From Candidatus Woesearchaeota archaeon (GTDB lineage Archaea; Nanobdellota; Nanobdellia; Woesearchaeales; UBA9642): DNA of 64,000 nt. The position numbers and the translations under genes were made by a program. The number at the start of each line of letters is the position of its first letter. Positions within the stretch are counted from its first letter, which is position 1. Shown here one piece after another: positions 39,601-47,722 of this stretch. The stretch lies in NCBI GenBank assembly GCA_026002815.1, contig BPGB01000006.1, forward strand, positions 1 to 64,000. The letters are read 5' to 3'. Below the pieces are notes generated by a model that saw only the letters and a program-made list of their open reading frames with translations, was not told the origin of the DNA and ran no database searches.

Positions 39601-40412
39601 GTCTGGGTAGTATCAACATGGGAAGAATTGAAAGTTTGGAAGAAATGAAACTGGTAACAGAACTTGCACAATTATTTCTGATTGTTGGTACAGAATACAG
39701 TGATGTCCCTTATGAAAAAGTTAAAGAAGTCAAAGAAAAAAATAGAAGGACAGGACTTGGCTTAATGGGATTACACGAATGGCTTATCAAACACGGTTAC
39801 AGATATGAAGAAAACGATGAACTTGCACAATATCTTCAGGTTTGGAAAGATGTTTCTGATGAAAGTGCTAAAAAATGGGCAGATATTCTTAACTTTGCTA
39901 CACCTATAAAAAAGCGTGCAATTGCCCCAAACGGTACAATTAGTATTGTTGGTGGACAAACTACGGGTGGAATAGAACCGATTTTTTCTCTTGCTTACCA
40001 GAGAAGATACCTTACTCCTGATGGATGGAAAAAACAATATGTAGCAGATTTCGTGGCAGAAAGACTTTATAGAGAGGGTTATAACATTGATAAAATAGAA
40101 GATTCTTATGATTTATCAATTGATGTTGAAAGAAGAATAAGATTTCAAGCATTTGTGCAGAGATATGTAGATAATGCAATTTCTTCAACAATTAACTTAC
40201 CTGCTTATGGACTTTTAGGAAACGATGATTTTCGTAAATTTGGGGAAATATTATATAAATATCTTCCCAATTTAAGAGGAATTACTACATATCCAGACGG
40301 GGCTAGGGGTGGACAACCCTTAACCCAAGTAGATTTCAAATTTGCCCTTTCTAGACAGGGTGTAGTATTTGAAGGCAATGAAGAATGTGTAGAAGGTGTT
40401 TGTGGACTTTAA
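36696..40412 (+). CDS. nrdJ: Class II (B12-dependent) ribonucleotide reductase with two inteins
   Basis: 1238-residue precursor; 539 residues after removal of inteins (80-400 and 476-853). Extein blocks: QVNN joined to CFLLRAEDTREGW, LMSGGGIGIDYSQLRPEGSP, GGKRR joined to SAIWAGLAWNHGDIENFI, NACTEIVSEDDS (NxCxE active site), CCLGSINMGRI, GTISIVGGQTTGGIEPIFSL and the C-terminal Cys pair ECVEGVCGL that accepts electrons. These fit adenosylcobalamin-dependent class II enzymes. It converts ribonucleoside di- or triphosphates to deoxy forms. AAGGGAG ahead of the ATG. Co-transcribed with dut. Confidence 0.92.
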   Translation: MNFSDSIMELRYSWKKQDGTLETWDDIVTRVVDNVFSVVDFSNKKEATDELKRIMRERKFIAGGRFLAQAGREYHQVNNCLAGETRFVTRYGLKTLKEMSGKKVTLLSNNGVWKEAEIKSFGIQQLYKITLSRGKAKKVFYATANHRWFIGKSISKKENRILHKEERSTLQLKHGDILYEVFGYGIKRNNLSLSGIQHGIVFGDGSRESDINKFSSSFIKLFGEKRDLSKYFEGHNKIEKEDCTIIYNLPRNYKDFPDISKLDRNYLYGWLSGYFSTDGCVTDTGTVLLASSNLKNLEFVKDVCSVLGIGYNPIREQFRISNLNGINSKIYYLSINRKFLDDKFFILEKHRQRYLINLSERNLYWKVESVESTDRIEEVYCAVVPETHSFVLENNILTGNCFLLRAEDTREGWGDLLRKTTLALMSGGGIGIDYSQLRPEGSPLKRSGGHSAGALPLMKAVNEVGRGVMAGGKRRCLPKGTLVDTEIGLIPIEEVEIGTKVKTVAGYKRVTGKLNQGIQKTININTEMGFLECTPNHRVAVFNAIDKYIFKRADELKEKDKLVFFQNISEFKENEIKIIIKGRNIKIDNDMAWLLGYFFENGKYFNANKNNKEKIVISYSNNFPDIKESIINIIDKFKANYTINNYEDYSDIEIYSSILVEFLSQFKQGENIIIPEFILRGSISIRSNFVAGIFDAVGHFFIPILLARANEINFILQVQNILSSLGISTVLKSRKTNRGLEDVYEIKINNQKQLLKAEKLIFKNSLKYRRPRLKMKSFYTFPFSLIEKSNIPKIYFKNKNFEYSTEYIEKIQKRELEILPVSVLSIEEGRNAETWDLEVEGEEFITNGFVVHNSAIWAGLAWNHGDIENFITMKNWIPEVRKLKEKDFDFPATMDMTNISVILDKEFFNAYENENHPLHQKAQNVYWKVIERMTKTGEPAFSVDYENKNESLRNACTEIVSEDDSDVCCLGSINMGRIESLEEMKLVTELAQLFLIVGTEYSDVPYEKVKEVKEKNRRTGLGLMGLHEWLIKHGYRYEENDELAQYLQVWKDVSDESAKKWADILNFATPIKKRAIAPNGTISIVGGQTTGGIEPIFSLAYQRRYLTPDGWKKQYVADFVAERLYREGYNIDKIEDSYDLSIDVERRIRFQAFVQRYVDNAISSTINLPAYGLLGNDDFRKFGEILYKYLPNLRGITTYPDGARGGQPLTQVDFKFALSRQGVVFEGNEECVEGVCGL
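36933..37895 (+). mobile_element. Intein 1 in the RNR gene
   Basis: 321 residues, precursor Cys80 to Asn400. Block A CLAGETRF, block B YATANHRWFI, endonuclease-like motifs IQHGIVFGDGS and LYGWLSGYFSTDG, block F/G EVYCAVVPETHSFVLENN ending TGN before Cys401. The penultimate residue is Gly and not His. The insertion is directly before a conserved active-site cysteine (NN^CFLL). Confidence 0.92.
38121..39254 (+). mobile_element. Intein 2 in the RNR gene
   Basis: 378 residues, precursor Cys476 to Asn853. Block A CLPKGTLV, block B TEMGFLECTPNHRVAV, degenerate LAGLIDADG blocks MAWLLGYFFENGKYF and FVAGIFDAVGHFF, end WDLEVEGEEFITNGFVVHN then Ser854. Extein junction GGKRR^SAIWAG. Confidence 0.92.
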
Positions 40413-40434
40413 GATATAATAAGGAAGGAATATT

Positions 40435-40863
40435 ATGATAAAAATAAAAATAAAGTATTTTAAAAAAGATACAAATAAATTGGAGAAAATAGATAAAGGT
40501 GATTGGATTGATTTATTTGTTTCGGAAGATATTGAGATGAATGCTGGTGAATTTCTATTGATACCACTTGGTGTAGCAATGGAATTACCAGAAGGATATG
40601 AAGCCCATGTAGCACCTAGAAGTAGTACATTTAAAAAATATGGATTAATTCAAGTTAATAGTATTGGCATTATTGATGAATCCTACAAGGGAGATGATGA
40701 CCAATGGTACTTTCCCGTCCTCGCTACACGAGATGTCAGCATTCCAAAAAATAGCCGTATTTGTCAATTTAGAATTATTGAAAAACAACCAGAAGTAGAA
40801 TTTCAAGAAGTAGAATTTTTACAAAATAAAAATAGGGGTGGTTTCGGGAGTACTGGAATTTAG
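40435..40863 (+). CDS. dut: dUTP diphosphatase
   Basis: 142 residues. Motif 1 [10 protein letters not shown], motif 2 [11 protein letters not shown], motif 3 [14 protein letters not shown], motif 4 [10 protein letters not shown] and motif 5 RGGFGSTGI, in the correct order of trimeric dUTPases. It supplies dUMP for ThyX and keeps uracil out of DNA. AAGGAAGG precedes the ATG. Confidence 0.94.
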   Translation: MIKIKIKYFKKDTNKLEKIDKGDWIDLFVSEDIEMNAGEFLLIPLGVAMELPEGYEAHVAPRSSTFKKYGLIQVNSIGIIDESYKGDDDQWYFPVLATRDVSIPKNSRICQFRIIEKQPEVEFQEVEFLQNKNRGGFGSTGI

Positions 40864-40866
40864 TAT

Positions 40867-40901
40867 AAAAAAAGTCAAGAGTAAACCTCTTGACTTTTTT
40901 T
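40867..40901 (+). terminator. Terminator of the dut operon, fused to the next promoter
   Basis: Poly-A plus GTCAAGAG (40874-40881), loop TAAAC, CTCTTGAC (40887-40894) followed by T7: a perfect 15-bp stem including the A/T tracts. The 3' arm supplies the -35 element of the following promoter. Confidence 0.9.
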
Positions 40902-40917
40902 ATAATATGGTTATAAT
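40890..40917 (+). promoter_or_regulatory. Promoter overlapping the dut terminator
   Basis: TTGACT at 40890-40895, spacer 16, TATAAT at 40912-40917. Expected start about 40924. Confidence 0.8.
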
Positions 40918-40936
40918 ATATATATAAGTCATCTTA

Positions 40937-40951
40937 TACTCGAAAGGAGTA
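40937..40951 (+). promoter_or_regulatory. Ribosome binding site hairpin
   Basis: TACTC-GAAAG-GAGTA: 5-bp stem with the GGAG Shine-Dalgarno in loop and 3' arm, seven bases before ATG 40958. Shares CTCGAAAGGA with the hairpin at 36380. Confidence 0.6.
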
Positions 40952-40957
40952 AATAAC

Positions 40958-41134
40958 ATGAGTAATAAGAAGTGTATGTGGAAAACAAAAGAAGATACAG
41001 ATTATTTTTATATTTACTATGATACTTCTTGTGGTAAAAAAGTAGAAGAAGATGATATTTTATGTGACTTAGATGAATTTAAATATTGTCCGTTTTGTGG
41101 AAAACCTCTTGAAATATTACCAAAAGGAAATTGA
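40958..41134 (+). CDS. Small zinc-ribbon-like protein (58 aa)
   Basis: Sequence MSNKKCMWKTKEDTDYFYIY, TSCGKK, ILCDLDE, YCPFCGKPLEI. Four or more Cys including CPFCGK: a zinc ribbon of the kind found in many phage-coded small proteins. Followed by the next ATG after one base. Confidence 0.65.
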   Translation: MSNKKCMWKTKEDTDYFYIYYDTSCGKKVEEDDILCDLDEFKYCPFCGKPLEILPKGN

Positions 41135-41135
41135 G

Positions 41136-41579
41136 ATGTTTGAAATAGATTATGATTATTTTGAAGATTCTTTTGATAATGAATATTCTGATAAATCAAA
41201 AAAATTTTTAGATTCACTCGATATTGAAAATAAAAATGGTTATTTTGATTTGAAGGTAAATTTACCAGATGGGGAAACAAATATTTATAAATTGAGATTA
41301 ATTGTAAATGTTAATTATCTTCTAATGTATAAATGTCCCCACTGCGGATATGTAATAAGTGATTATATGAATGATGTTATTTCTAAATATTCGGAAGATA
41401 ACAGGAGAAAATTAGAAACTTCATGCAAATATATATTTGAGAAAATTGTTCAGCATCAAGAAAAATGTTTTCCTCTTTTAGATAATAAAAAAGCAATACA
41501 GGTTTTATTAAAAAATGACCAGAGTGATGTAGCAAAAGCAATTGCTGTATTGGCAAAAGTAATAATGGAAAAAAAATAA
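41136..41579 (+). CDS. Hypothetical protein with CPHC motif (147 aa)
   Basis: ATG 41136 is chosen because AAGGA at 41123-41127 precedes it and the previous gene stops at 41134; a longer frame from 41073 would overlap that gene. Acidic N-terminus (FEIDYDYFEDSFDNEYSD), middle MYKCPHCGYVISDYMNDVIS, later HQEKCF, then a long helix ending KVIMEKK. A zinc-bound helical protein of unknown role. Confidence 0.6.
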   Translation: MFEIDYDYFEDSFDNEYSDKSKKFLDSLDIENKNGYFDLKVNLPDGETNIYKLRLIVNVNYLLMYKCPHCGYVISDYMNDVISKYSEDNRRKLETSCKYIFEKIVQHQEKCFPLLDNKKAIQVLLKNDQSDVAKAIAVLAKVIMEKK

Positions 41580-41591
41580 AAAAATAGTAAA

Positions 41592-41630
41592 AAAAATAGG
41601 GTAGACTTTTTATAAATCTACCCTATTTTT
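41592..41630. terminator. Bidirectional terminator between convergent operons
   Basis: AAAAATAGGGTAGA (41592-41605) and TCTACCCTATTTTT (41617-41630), perfect 14-bp stem with an 11-base loop, A-runs on the left and T-runs on the right. It can stop transcription of both the plus-strand replication genes and the minus-strand tail/lysis genes. Confidence 0.9.
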
Positions 41631-41633
41631 AAA

Positions 41634-42560
41634 TTAATTTAATTTATCAAAGAATAAAGAATTATCATATATAAGTGCTGACCAGAGATTATCATCCCCC
41701 TTTATCCAAACCCTTTTTTCGTTTTCAATATATATATCTACAAGTTTTATGATTTCATTTATTTGTCGTGTTTTTACAATTTTTCCATAAGGAATTTCTC
41801 TTGCATAAACAGGTTTTAAAACCTTGAGAGATATATTTGTTTGAATACTTTGCTCTGGTGTTTCAATTGAACTACCAGAAGTTTGTTCTTGATTTTCTTC
41901 TGGTTTTTGAATAGTTATTCCAGCGTATTTATATAAATCTTCTAATGAGCCATTAAAGTAATTTCCATCTAATTGCTTACTTTCAGCACCAAATTTTATA
42001 CCGTCAAGCCTGTCAGTAAATTGCCAAAAAGTCCATGTTTTCCATTTTGTAAGATTTTTGATATTTCTTTCCATAATTTCTTGACTTGTATAAGAAGCAA
42101 TCCACAAATCTGTTTCGTATAATGGACTATTTGATGGAGCATATTTACTCCAAAAATAAGCACCAGTATAAATGATTAATTTTTTATCAGTTAAAGATTT
42201 AAATTCTCTATAAAATTCAACTGCAAAATTGTGTGCATTACTGGGTACAGTACCCCAATATTCAAAATCAAGAACTGCTGGTAATTCCCCCGAATCTTCT
42301 TTTAGTAATGACCAGAAAAATTTTGCCTGTGTTTTAGGGCTTCTATCCCATGTCAGAAAATGATATGCACCCCTCAAAAGCCCTGCTCTTTTTGCACTAT
42401 CCCAATTATAAATAAAATCCCTATCCATAAAATCTCTTTGGGAAGCCTTGATAAAAGCAAATCTCACACCTTCTTCATAACTTTTATTAAAATTCATTTT
42501 TTGTGGTGTACTTATATTGTCTTGCCAAAGAGATACATCTATACCTAATACATAACTCAT
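41634..42560 (-). CDS. Endolysin, GH25 muramidase with C-terminal SH3-like domain
   Basis: 308 residues. GH25 core: VLGIDVSLWQD (catalytic Asp near 7), RFAFIKASQRDFMDRDF, GAYHFLTWDR, PAVLDFEYWG (DxE) near 98-101, LWIASYTSQ, WTFWQFTD. After a Ser/Thr/Gln/Glu linker (EENQEQTSGSSIETPEQ) residues 240-305 form a small beta-rich domain that looks like SH3 (VYAREIPYGKIVKTRQI). It cuts the peptidoglycan glycan chain. AAGGAG nine bases ahead. Last gene of the late operon. Confidence 0.93.
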   Translation of the reverse strand: MSYVLGIDVSLWQDNISTPQKMNFNKSYEEGVRFAFIKASQRDFMDRDFIYNWDSAKRAGLLRGAYHFLTWDRSPKTQAKFFWSLLKEDSGELPAVLDFEYWGTVPSNAHNFAVEFYREFKSLTDKKLIIYTGAYFWSKYAPSNSPLYETDLWIASYTSQEIMERNIKNLTKWKTWTFWQFTDRLDGIKFGAESKQLDGNYFNGSLEDLYKYAGITIQKPEENQEQTSGSSIETPEQSIQTNISLKVLKPVYAREIPYGKIVKTRQINEIIKLVDIYIENEKRVWIKGDDNLWSALIYDNSLFFDKLN

Positions 42561-42575
42561 TATATTCGCTCCTTA

Positions 42576-43343
42576 TCATCCTAAACCATATACCGATATT
42601 GATGTGCCATTTGCAAAAGTACCAGAACTGTTAGTACCCATTCTTATTCTAGTAACAGCACTTGTGTTATTCCATGTACCAGAACTAATGTGCATCATTA
42701 AAGAATTTCTTGCATAGAAAGTTGTCATACCGATTGCAGTCTTATAAGAATTAGTATCCCTATAATTGGGAATATAAATCATAAAAGGAACGGGATATTC
42801 ATCGGCATAAAGACTTGAACTCATCATTGCAGTATCTATAGCACCAAAATTATTATAAACTAGAAACCAATTAGTGGAAGGATACCATCTTAACCAGTCA
42901 ACGCTAATATAATTTGCACTGTTATTATCTAAATTAAATTCAGTGGTTATACTTACTGCTGACGCCTGCCTATTTATTGACTTTGCACTACCTATAATTA
43001 ATAAATTATTGTATGTTTGGGGTACATTAAAATCAAAAATTCCAGAACCACTAAAAGTAGTAATTGTGCTGAATCTATTTCTTATAGTATTCATGCTACC
43101 AGAAATAGAACTAGCATTGTTGTAATATCCATTAAGTGTATTATTAATGGAAGATATAGAACCAGAAATGGCACTTTGTAAATTTGAAATTGAACCACTA
43201 ACCCAATTAGACCATGTATCTATTTTAGTCATATTACTATTACTAGAACCAGCAATATCACTTACAAATGTAGAAAATAACTGATTGGAATCAGCAATTA
43301 AATCATATAACTTTAATCCGAGTCTTGGTGTATTTGTGGGCAT
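42576..43343 (-). CDS. Tail fibre / receptor-binding-like protein A
   Basis: 255 residues with GAGGTGA before the ATG. N-terminal anchor MPTNTPRLGLKLYDLIADSN shared with protein B, followed by a Ser/Gly/Ile/Asn heptad-like region (QSAISGSISSINNTLNGYYN) and a beta-rich C-terminal half ending TSISVYGLG. Paralogue of the neighbouring gene; different C-termini would give different receptor specificities. Lies at the end of the tail module. Confidence 0.75.
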   Translation of the reverse strand: MPTNTPRLGLKLYDLIADSNQLFSTFVSDIAGSSNSNMTKIDTWSNWVSGSISNLQSAISGSISSINNTLNGYYNNASSISGSMNTIRNRFSTITTFSGSGIFDFNVPQTYNNLLIIGSAKSINRQASAVSITTEFNLDNNSANYISVDWLRWYPSTNWFLVYNNFGAIDTAMMSSSLYADEYPVPFMIYIPNYRDTNSYKTAIGMTTFYARNSLMMHISSGTWNNTSAVTRIRMGTNSSGTFANGTSISVYGLG

Positions 43344-43351
43344 ATCTCACC

Positions 43352-44137
43352 TCATTTCAATCCATAAAAACTTATTCTGCTATTATTAATAAATCCGATT
43401 CTTTGAGAACCATAACCCAATCCAAACATTCTAATCCTAGTAATAGGACTATTGTTTCGCCATGTACCACCCTGAATACTAACTCTATAGGTAGATGGTG
43501 TAAAGAAGAAATTAAACCCAAAACCACTTTTAGGTGTATTAGACCTGTAATTAGGTACTATTGCAAAGATGGGGGTATAATTATCGGTATTGTATTGATT
43601 ACCTGCTACACTTCCAACCAAAACCTCACCCCTTGTATAGGGTGTAAAAAATGTTACTAATTGTCTTTGAAATTGGACTGAAACATAGTTTTGAACACTT
43701 GCATCACCATTAAAATCAAGACCAACATCTACATTTGTATTTTCAAGACTCGATACACCTGCACCGCATTTAGCCATTCCCAAAATCAACAAATGATTAT
43801 ATGTTTGGGGTACTTGAAAATCAATTGTCTGACAACCGCTTGCTACAAAATCATACAGTAATGAAATATCTAAATTTAATGAAGCCAAAGCACTTGCTTG
43901 ATTTAAGATAGAAGCGGATAAAACATTTATAGAATTATTAATTGTATTTAAAGAACCCGTTATATTGTTTGCTAAATTCTGTATAGAACCCGTAATGCTT
44001 TGACTCCATTGACTAATTTTCACAGTATTTCCACTTAAAGAACCAGTTATATCATTTATTAATGTAGAAAAATTTAGAGATGAATCGGAAGTTAAATTAT
44101 ATACTTTTAATCCTAAATTAGGTGTATTTGTAGGCAT
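43352..44137 (-). CDS. Tail fibre / receptor-binding-like protein B
   Basis: 261 residues. N-terminus MPTNTPNLGLKVYNLTSDSS, with FSTLINDITGSLSGNTVKIS, aligns with protein A for about 45 residues; a coiled-coil-like INNSINVLSASILNQ region follows; the C-terminus ends RISFYGLK like the genes on both sides. Probably trimeric, attached by the shared N-terminal part. Confidence 0.75.
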   Translation of the reverse strand: MPTNTPNLGLKVYNLTSDSSLNFSTLINDITGSLSGNTVKISQWSQSITGSIQNLANNITGSLNTINNSINVLSASILNQASALASLNLDISLLYDFVASGCQTIDFQVPQTYNHLLILGMAKCGAGVSSLENTNVDVGLDFNGDASVQNYVSVQFQRQLVTFFTPYTRGEVLVGSVAGNQYNTDNYTPIFAIVPNYRSNTPKSGFGFNFFFTPSTYRVSIQGGTWRNNSPITRIRMFGLGYGSQRIGFINNSRISFYGLK

Positions 44138-44145
44138 GATTCACC

Positions 44146-45015
44146 TCACTTGATTCCATATAAAGTTAATTTTGAATTTTCACTAAATGTAACTGTTGTA
44201 CCCGTATTCCTAATATAATTAGTAAAAGTCAAACGGTTTATAGCCGTTGTACTCATCCAAGTACCACCACACAAAACAATCCTAAATTCTGGTGGATTAA
44301 GCGGAGAAGCACTTGTTTGGTATGTTATACCACCAGTAAAACTCATAACGGGTCTACCACTTAAAGTAATTGTGTCCCTGTAATTGGGAATAAAAATAAA
44401 GACGGGAAAACCATTTCTTCTTACATTTGCTTGAATATCCATAGCATAAGGTATATCTCCAACGGTCATCCTGTCAGTATAACTACCAGAAAGATTTTCA
44501 ATATAAAATGGAGATACAGTACTGTATGCCATATCATATCTTGCACTATAATAATTACTACCACTTGTAACACCATTCATGGCTACTTTCATATCTACAG
44601 GTGAAGCAGATGTATTTTGCTTTCCCACCAGCCCAACAACAAATAAATGTTTATAAGTATTAGGAATACTCTGAAAATCATAGTTAGTTACTGAACCAGA
44701 TTGAGTAGCAATCGGGACAAACCTATCCATCATAAGGTTAACCATGCTACCATTAACAGAAATAGAACCACCAATGCTATTTAATAAACTATTAAATGTA
44801 TTTTTATAAGTATTAAAATAAGAAAGAATATCCGCTAATCCTAGAAAGACATTGAAATCAAAATTATCAATATCTAGCATGGCACTTGTTAAAGTACCTG
44901 CCAATAAATCACGATAACTTGAGAAACTTATATCTCCATCACGATTTATATCATAATTAAATAAATTTAAATTATATAATTGTTGAGTAAATTGAAGAGG
45001 GTTAATCGTTGTCAT
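44146..45015 (-). CDS. Tail fibre-like protein with dockerin/EF-hand-like segment
   Basis: 289 residues. Near residue 18-37: FNYDINRDGDISFSSYRDLL, an EF-hand-like loop (D-x-N-x-D-G-x-I-S) as in dockerin half-repeats. The rest is beta-rich (FIENLSGSYTDRMTVGDIPY, FIPNYRDTITLSGRPV) and ends KLTLYGIK, matching the ends of the neighbours. It may bind calcium for stability or docking. Third member of the fibre group. Confidence 0.7.
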   Translation of the reverse strand: MTTINPLQFTQQLYNLNLFNYDINRDGDISFSSYRDLLAGTLTSAMLDIDNFDFNVFLGLADILSYFNTYKNTFNSLLNSIGGSISVNGSMVNLMMDRFVPIATQSGSVTNYDFQSIPNTYKHLFVVGLVGKQNTSASPVDMKVAMNGVTSGSNYYSARYDMAYSTVSPFYIENLSGSYTDRMTVGDIPYAMDIQANVRRNGFPVFIFIPNYRDTITLSGRPVMSFTGGITYQTSASPLNPPEFRIVLCGGTWMSTTAINRLTFTNYIRNTGTTVTFSENSKLTLYGIK

Positions 45016-45245
45016 GGTTGCGTATCCTTAAATACTACAAGAAAAGAAGAAGCATTGATATATGGATTTAAATCACTACCGCTAATTGCTGGTGGTAAAC
45101 TTCCAGAATAAACATATAAAGAAGATAAGGTTTGATTATATAAGGTTGACATTAGTAAAGGGTCATAAAAAATAATACTTCCTGTTCTAATAATTGGTAC
45201 ATTATTATAAATATATATATTTTTTTCTACTACTAAACTATTCAT
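45012..45245 (-). CDS. Hypothetical structural protein (77 aa)
   Basis: Sequence MNSLVVEKNIYIYNNVPIIR, SGSLPPAISGSDLNPYINAS, FLVVFKDTQP. Short beta-rich protein; the stop overlaps the start of the fibre gene at 45015. Likely a small tail-tip component or assembly chaperone for the fibres. Confidence 0.55.
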   Translation of the reverse strand: MNSLVVEKNIYIYNNVPIIRTGSIIFYDPLLMSTLYNQTLSSLYVYSGSLPPAISGSDLNPYINASSFLVVFKDTQP

Positions 45246-45246
45246 A

Positions 45247-45588
45247 TTATATTCCTTTTACAATTGTAATAATTCCCTGTGCTGGAATAACGACAACATT
45301 ATTCGGAAAAACAATTTTAGGTTGATGAGTATATTTTCCAGATAAATTCTTTGTATCTGTATTTGATAAATAAACTTCAAAAGTATTTGTATTTACAATG
45401 CTTCCAGTTTTTGTTATCAAAGGAAAATCTGTACCATAAGGAGATAATCCCCAATAACAAGTAGCACTAGATAAGTTGATAGGATTATTATTAGAATCCA
45501 AACATATAAATTTAAGTGTATAGGTTGTACCACCTATAAAAAATATTTCTTTTAAACTATTAACTGTTTCAAAAGTTATATATCCCAT
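45247..45588 (-). CDS. Baseplate-upper-like beta-sandwich protein
   Basis: 113 residues from the second ATG (MGYITF), since GGAG lies six bases before it; the first ATG is in that site. Contains YTLKFICLDSNNNPINLSSA and GKYTHQPKIVFPNNVVVIPA, the pattern of BppU/phage Ig-like N-terminal beta-sandwich proteins. Lies between the Tal and fibres, consistent with a connector role. Confidence 0.6.
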   Translation of the reverse strand: MGYITFETVNSLKEIFFIGGTTYTLKFICLDSNNNPINLSSATCYWGLSPYGTDFPLITKTGSIVNTNTFEVYLSNTDTKNLSGKYTHQPKIVFPNNVVVIPAQGIITIVKGI

Positions 45589-45599
45589 TTTAAACTCCA

Positions 45600-47720
45600 T
45601 TACGAAAGATTTACAAATTCAAGCAAAATTTTATCCTCTGCATCTAATGTATCATAAAAATTAATTACATTCGGTGAAACTTGCTCATAGGTAAAATTAG
45701 GTACTTGTGTAATTCCATTGATATAAACCCTCAATGAACCCATTAACATAGAAGAACCAGATAGAACATATTGATTTCCAGTAAAACCACTTATATCTAA
45801 CAGGGTTGTAATGCTTTGACCTTGCTGAATACCAGCACCCCCGATAAAAATACCGTTTCTAAAAAATAGATAACCACCACCTACCAAAACTAAATCTAAA
45901 TCTCTACCAACCTGACTACCAGCGTATATAATTGGATTTCTTAAGGTTAAACCCGTATTATCTAGGTAAAAATTCTCTTCACCTGTATTTGTATTTATAT
46001 TTCTAATAATCAATTTGTCAGAAGCGGTTATTCTCCCTGCTAAATTATTAGCAATCAAACCATAGTCTATTTTACTTCCAGTTGTTACTACCCTACCAAT
46101 AACCATCGGTTTTGTGTCAAACCAATCTCCCCACTTTTCAGAATTAAAAGAAATATTTGAATCGTTTTTTATACTCTGACCTAAAAAGTCAGTTAAAACA
46201 AAACTAGAATTATCTATTCTTTGTTTGTTACTAATAATTAATTCAAAATCATCAGGGTTTTCATAACTAAAAGAATACTCTAATAATGTAGCATCAATAA
46301 AATATCCCTCACCGCTATCTATTGTTAGTTGTCCACCCAATTCTAATTGGTCAATAAAAGATTGATATTCTTTTAATGCTAAAAAGTTGACCGCATTTAT
46401 TGTAATTTCATATCTAGGTACAGATAATTTAGCAAGCATCTTTACTGAATCATTATACAATTCTTTCCCTTGCTGTTCTATCTCTTGTGGTGTCATTATA
46501 TCTGTTACAATAATGTTTTCGTTTTTATAAGTATTTTCAAAGATAAAATTACTTAATTCTAAACGATATGCACTTGGGAAATTAATAGGATTATCAATAG
46601 ATAAATCATTATTTATTGTAACAATAATACTTAATAAATTATTAATTTCACCCTCTTTTACTGCTATAAGATTATTTTGATTATTAATTGTATTTGTTAT
46701 AGATAGAATCTGTGCATCAACATCAGTGGTGTCTAATCCCTGCTGTAATCTAACTGCCCTTACTTGCTCTAACGCTGTTTTGTTTGCAAGATATTCTTCT
46801 AATTCTGCCTTCAATACGAGTAATTCATTTTGCTTTATATTTAAATTAGTTACATGAACACTATATACAGGAATATAAGAATTTACTTTTGCTTCCCAAG
46901 CATCTATTAAAGAAATTAAATTGGGACTCATCCAATTTGTATTCTTATAATATGTAAAATTATAAATTGCATTTGTACCCAAAGGATTAACACCACGAAT
47001 ATCTAAATCACCCCCACCGTAACAATACATACAAGTTGTAATTTCCTCGCTAACTTGAACAGATGATTTACTCTTAATGAGATTTTCAAAAGATAAAAAT
47101 ATATCTGTTTCTGTAATCTGTTTTTGAGAAGAAATTGCCGATATTTTCTTATTCATTATATCAAAATAAAATATACAATCATAAGCACGGGAAGCATCGG
47201 TAGTTATAAAATTATAATAATTATTATCAGAAATATCAAAACTTCTGTATATATTATACAAATCTTCATCTACCACTCCGACCCCCCAAGTGGGATTATC
47301 ACGCAGTATCTTTCCCACTATGGTATCAGAATCACTAGGATTCTCTGGATTAAACAGTCTAAATGTTCCACTCAATAAAATTATCTTTTTATTAATCAAT
47401 TCTGTTTCATAACTGTAACAAGTAACACTTTTAATTGGGACACTTCCATCAAATTCATCTTCTACTTCTACGATAATAAAATATCCCAAGTTTTCTATTT
47501 TTACCAATCTTTTACTCTCAACATAATCGAATGCTTCTATATATTGATTATCTATAAATTTTGGTATTTTAAAACTAAATTCACTTTGGGCATTCCATCT
47601 CAAAGATAATTTAGTATCATAAATCATATTAATAGAATATAATTCATCTTGATTAGGATTACATAAAGTGAAAGAAGGTCTTTCTTGATAATTGAAATAA
47701 TCAAATTGAAAAACTCCCAT
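45600..47720 (-). CDS. Tail-associated (Tal-like) tip protein
   Basis: 706 residues. The N-terminal 350 residues follow prophage tail endopeptidase/Tal proteins (NAQSEFSFKIPKF, YFIIVEVEDEFDGSVPIKSV, CYSYETELINKK). A coiled-coil (LVLKAELEEYLANKTALEQV, residues about 290-370) and a C-terminal beta-rich part (QQGQSITTLLDISGF) follow. It follows Dit by two bases, as in many siphoviruses. It forms the tail tip hub and may penetrate the cell wall. Confidence 0.8.
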   Translation of the reverse strand: MGVFQFDYFNYQERPSFTLCNPNQDELYSINMIYDTKLSLRWNAQSEFSFKIPKFIDNQYIEAFDYVESKRLVKIENLGYFIIVEVEDEFDGSVPIKSVTCYSYETELINKKIILLSGTFRLFNPENPSDSDTIVGKILRDNPTWGVGVVDEDLYNIYRSFDISDNNYYNFITTDASRAYDCIFYFDIMNKKISAISSQKQITETDIFLSFENLIKSKSSVQVSEEITTCMYCYGGGDLDIRGVNPLGTNAIYNFTYYKNTNWMSPNLISLIDAWEAKVNSYIPVYSVHVTNLNIKQNELLVLKAELEEYLANKTALEQVRAVRLQQGLDTTDVDAQILSITNTINNQNNLIAVKEGEINNLLSIIVTINNDLSIDNPINFPSAYRLELSNFIFENTYKNENIIVTDIMTPQEIEQQGKELYNDSVKMLAKLSVPRYEITINAVNFLALKEYQSFIDQLELGGQLTIDSGEGYFIDATLLEYSFSYENPDDFELIISNKQRIDNSSFVLTDFLGQSIKNDSNISFNSEKWGDWFDTKPMVIGRVVTTGSKIDYGLIANNLAGRITASDKLIIRNINTNTGEENFYLDNTGLTLRNPIIYAGSQVGRDLDLVLVGGGYLFFRNGIFIGGAGIQQGQSITTLLDISGFTGNQYVLSGSSMLMGSLRVYINGITQVPNFTYEQVSPNVINFYDTLDAEDKILLEFVNLS

Positions 47721-47722
47721 AA

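Noticed and set aside
43325-43660. Plus-strand open frame inside fibre genes
   Set aside because: Antisense to two clear fibre proteins, no start signal, no family resemblance.
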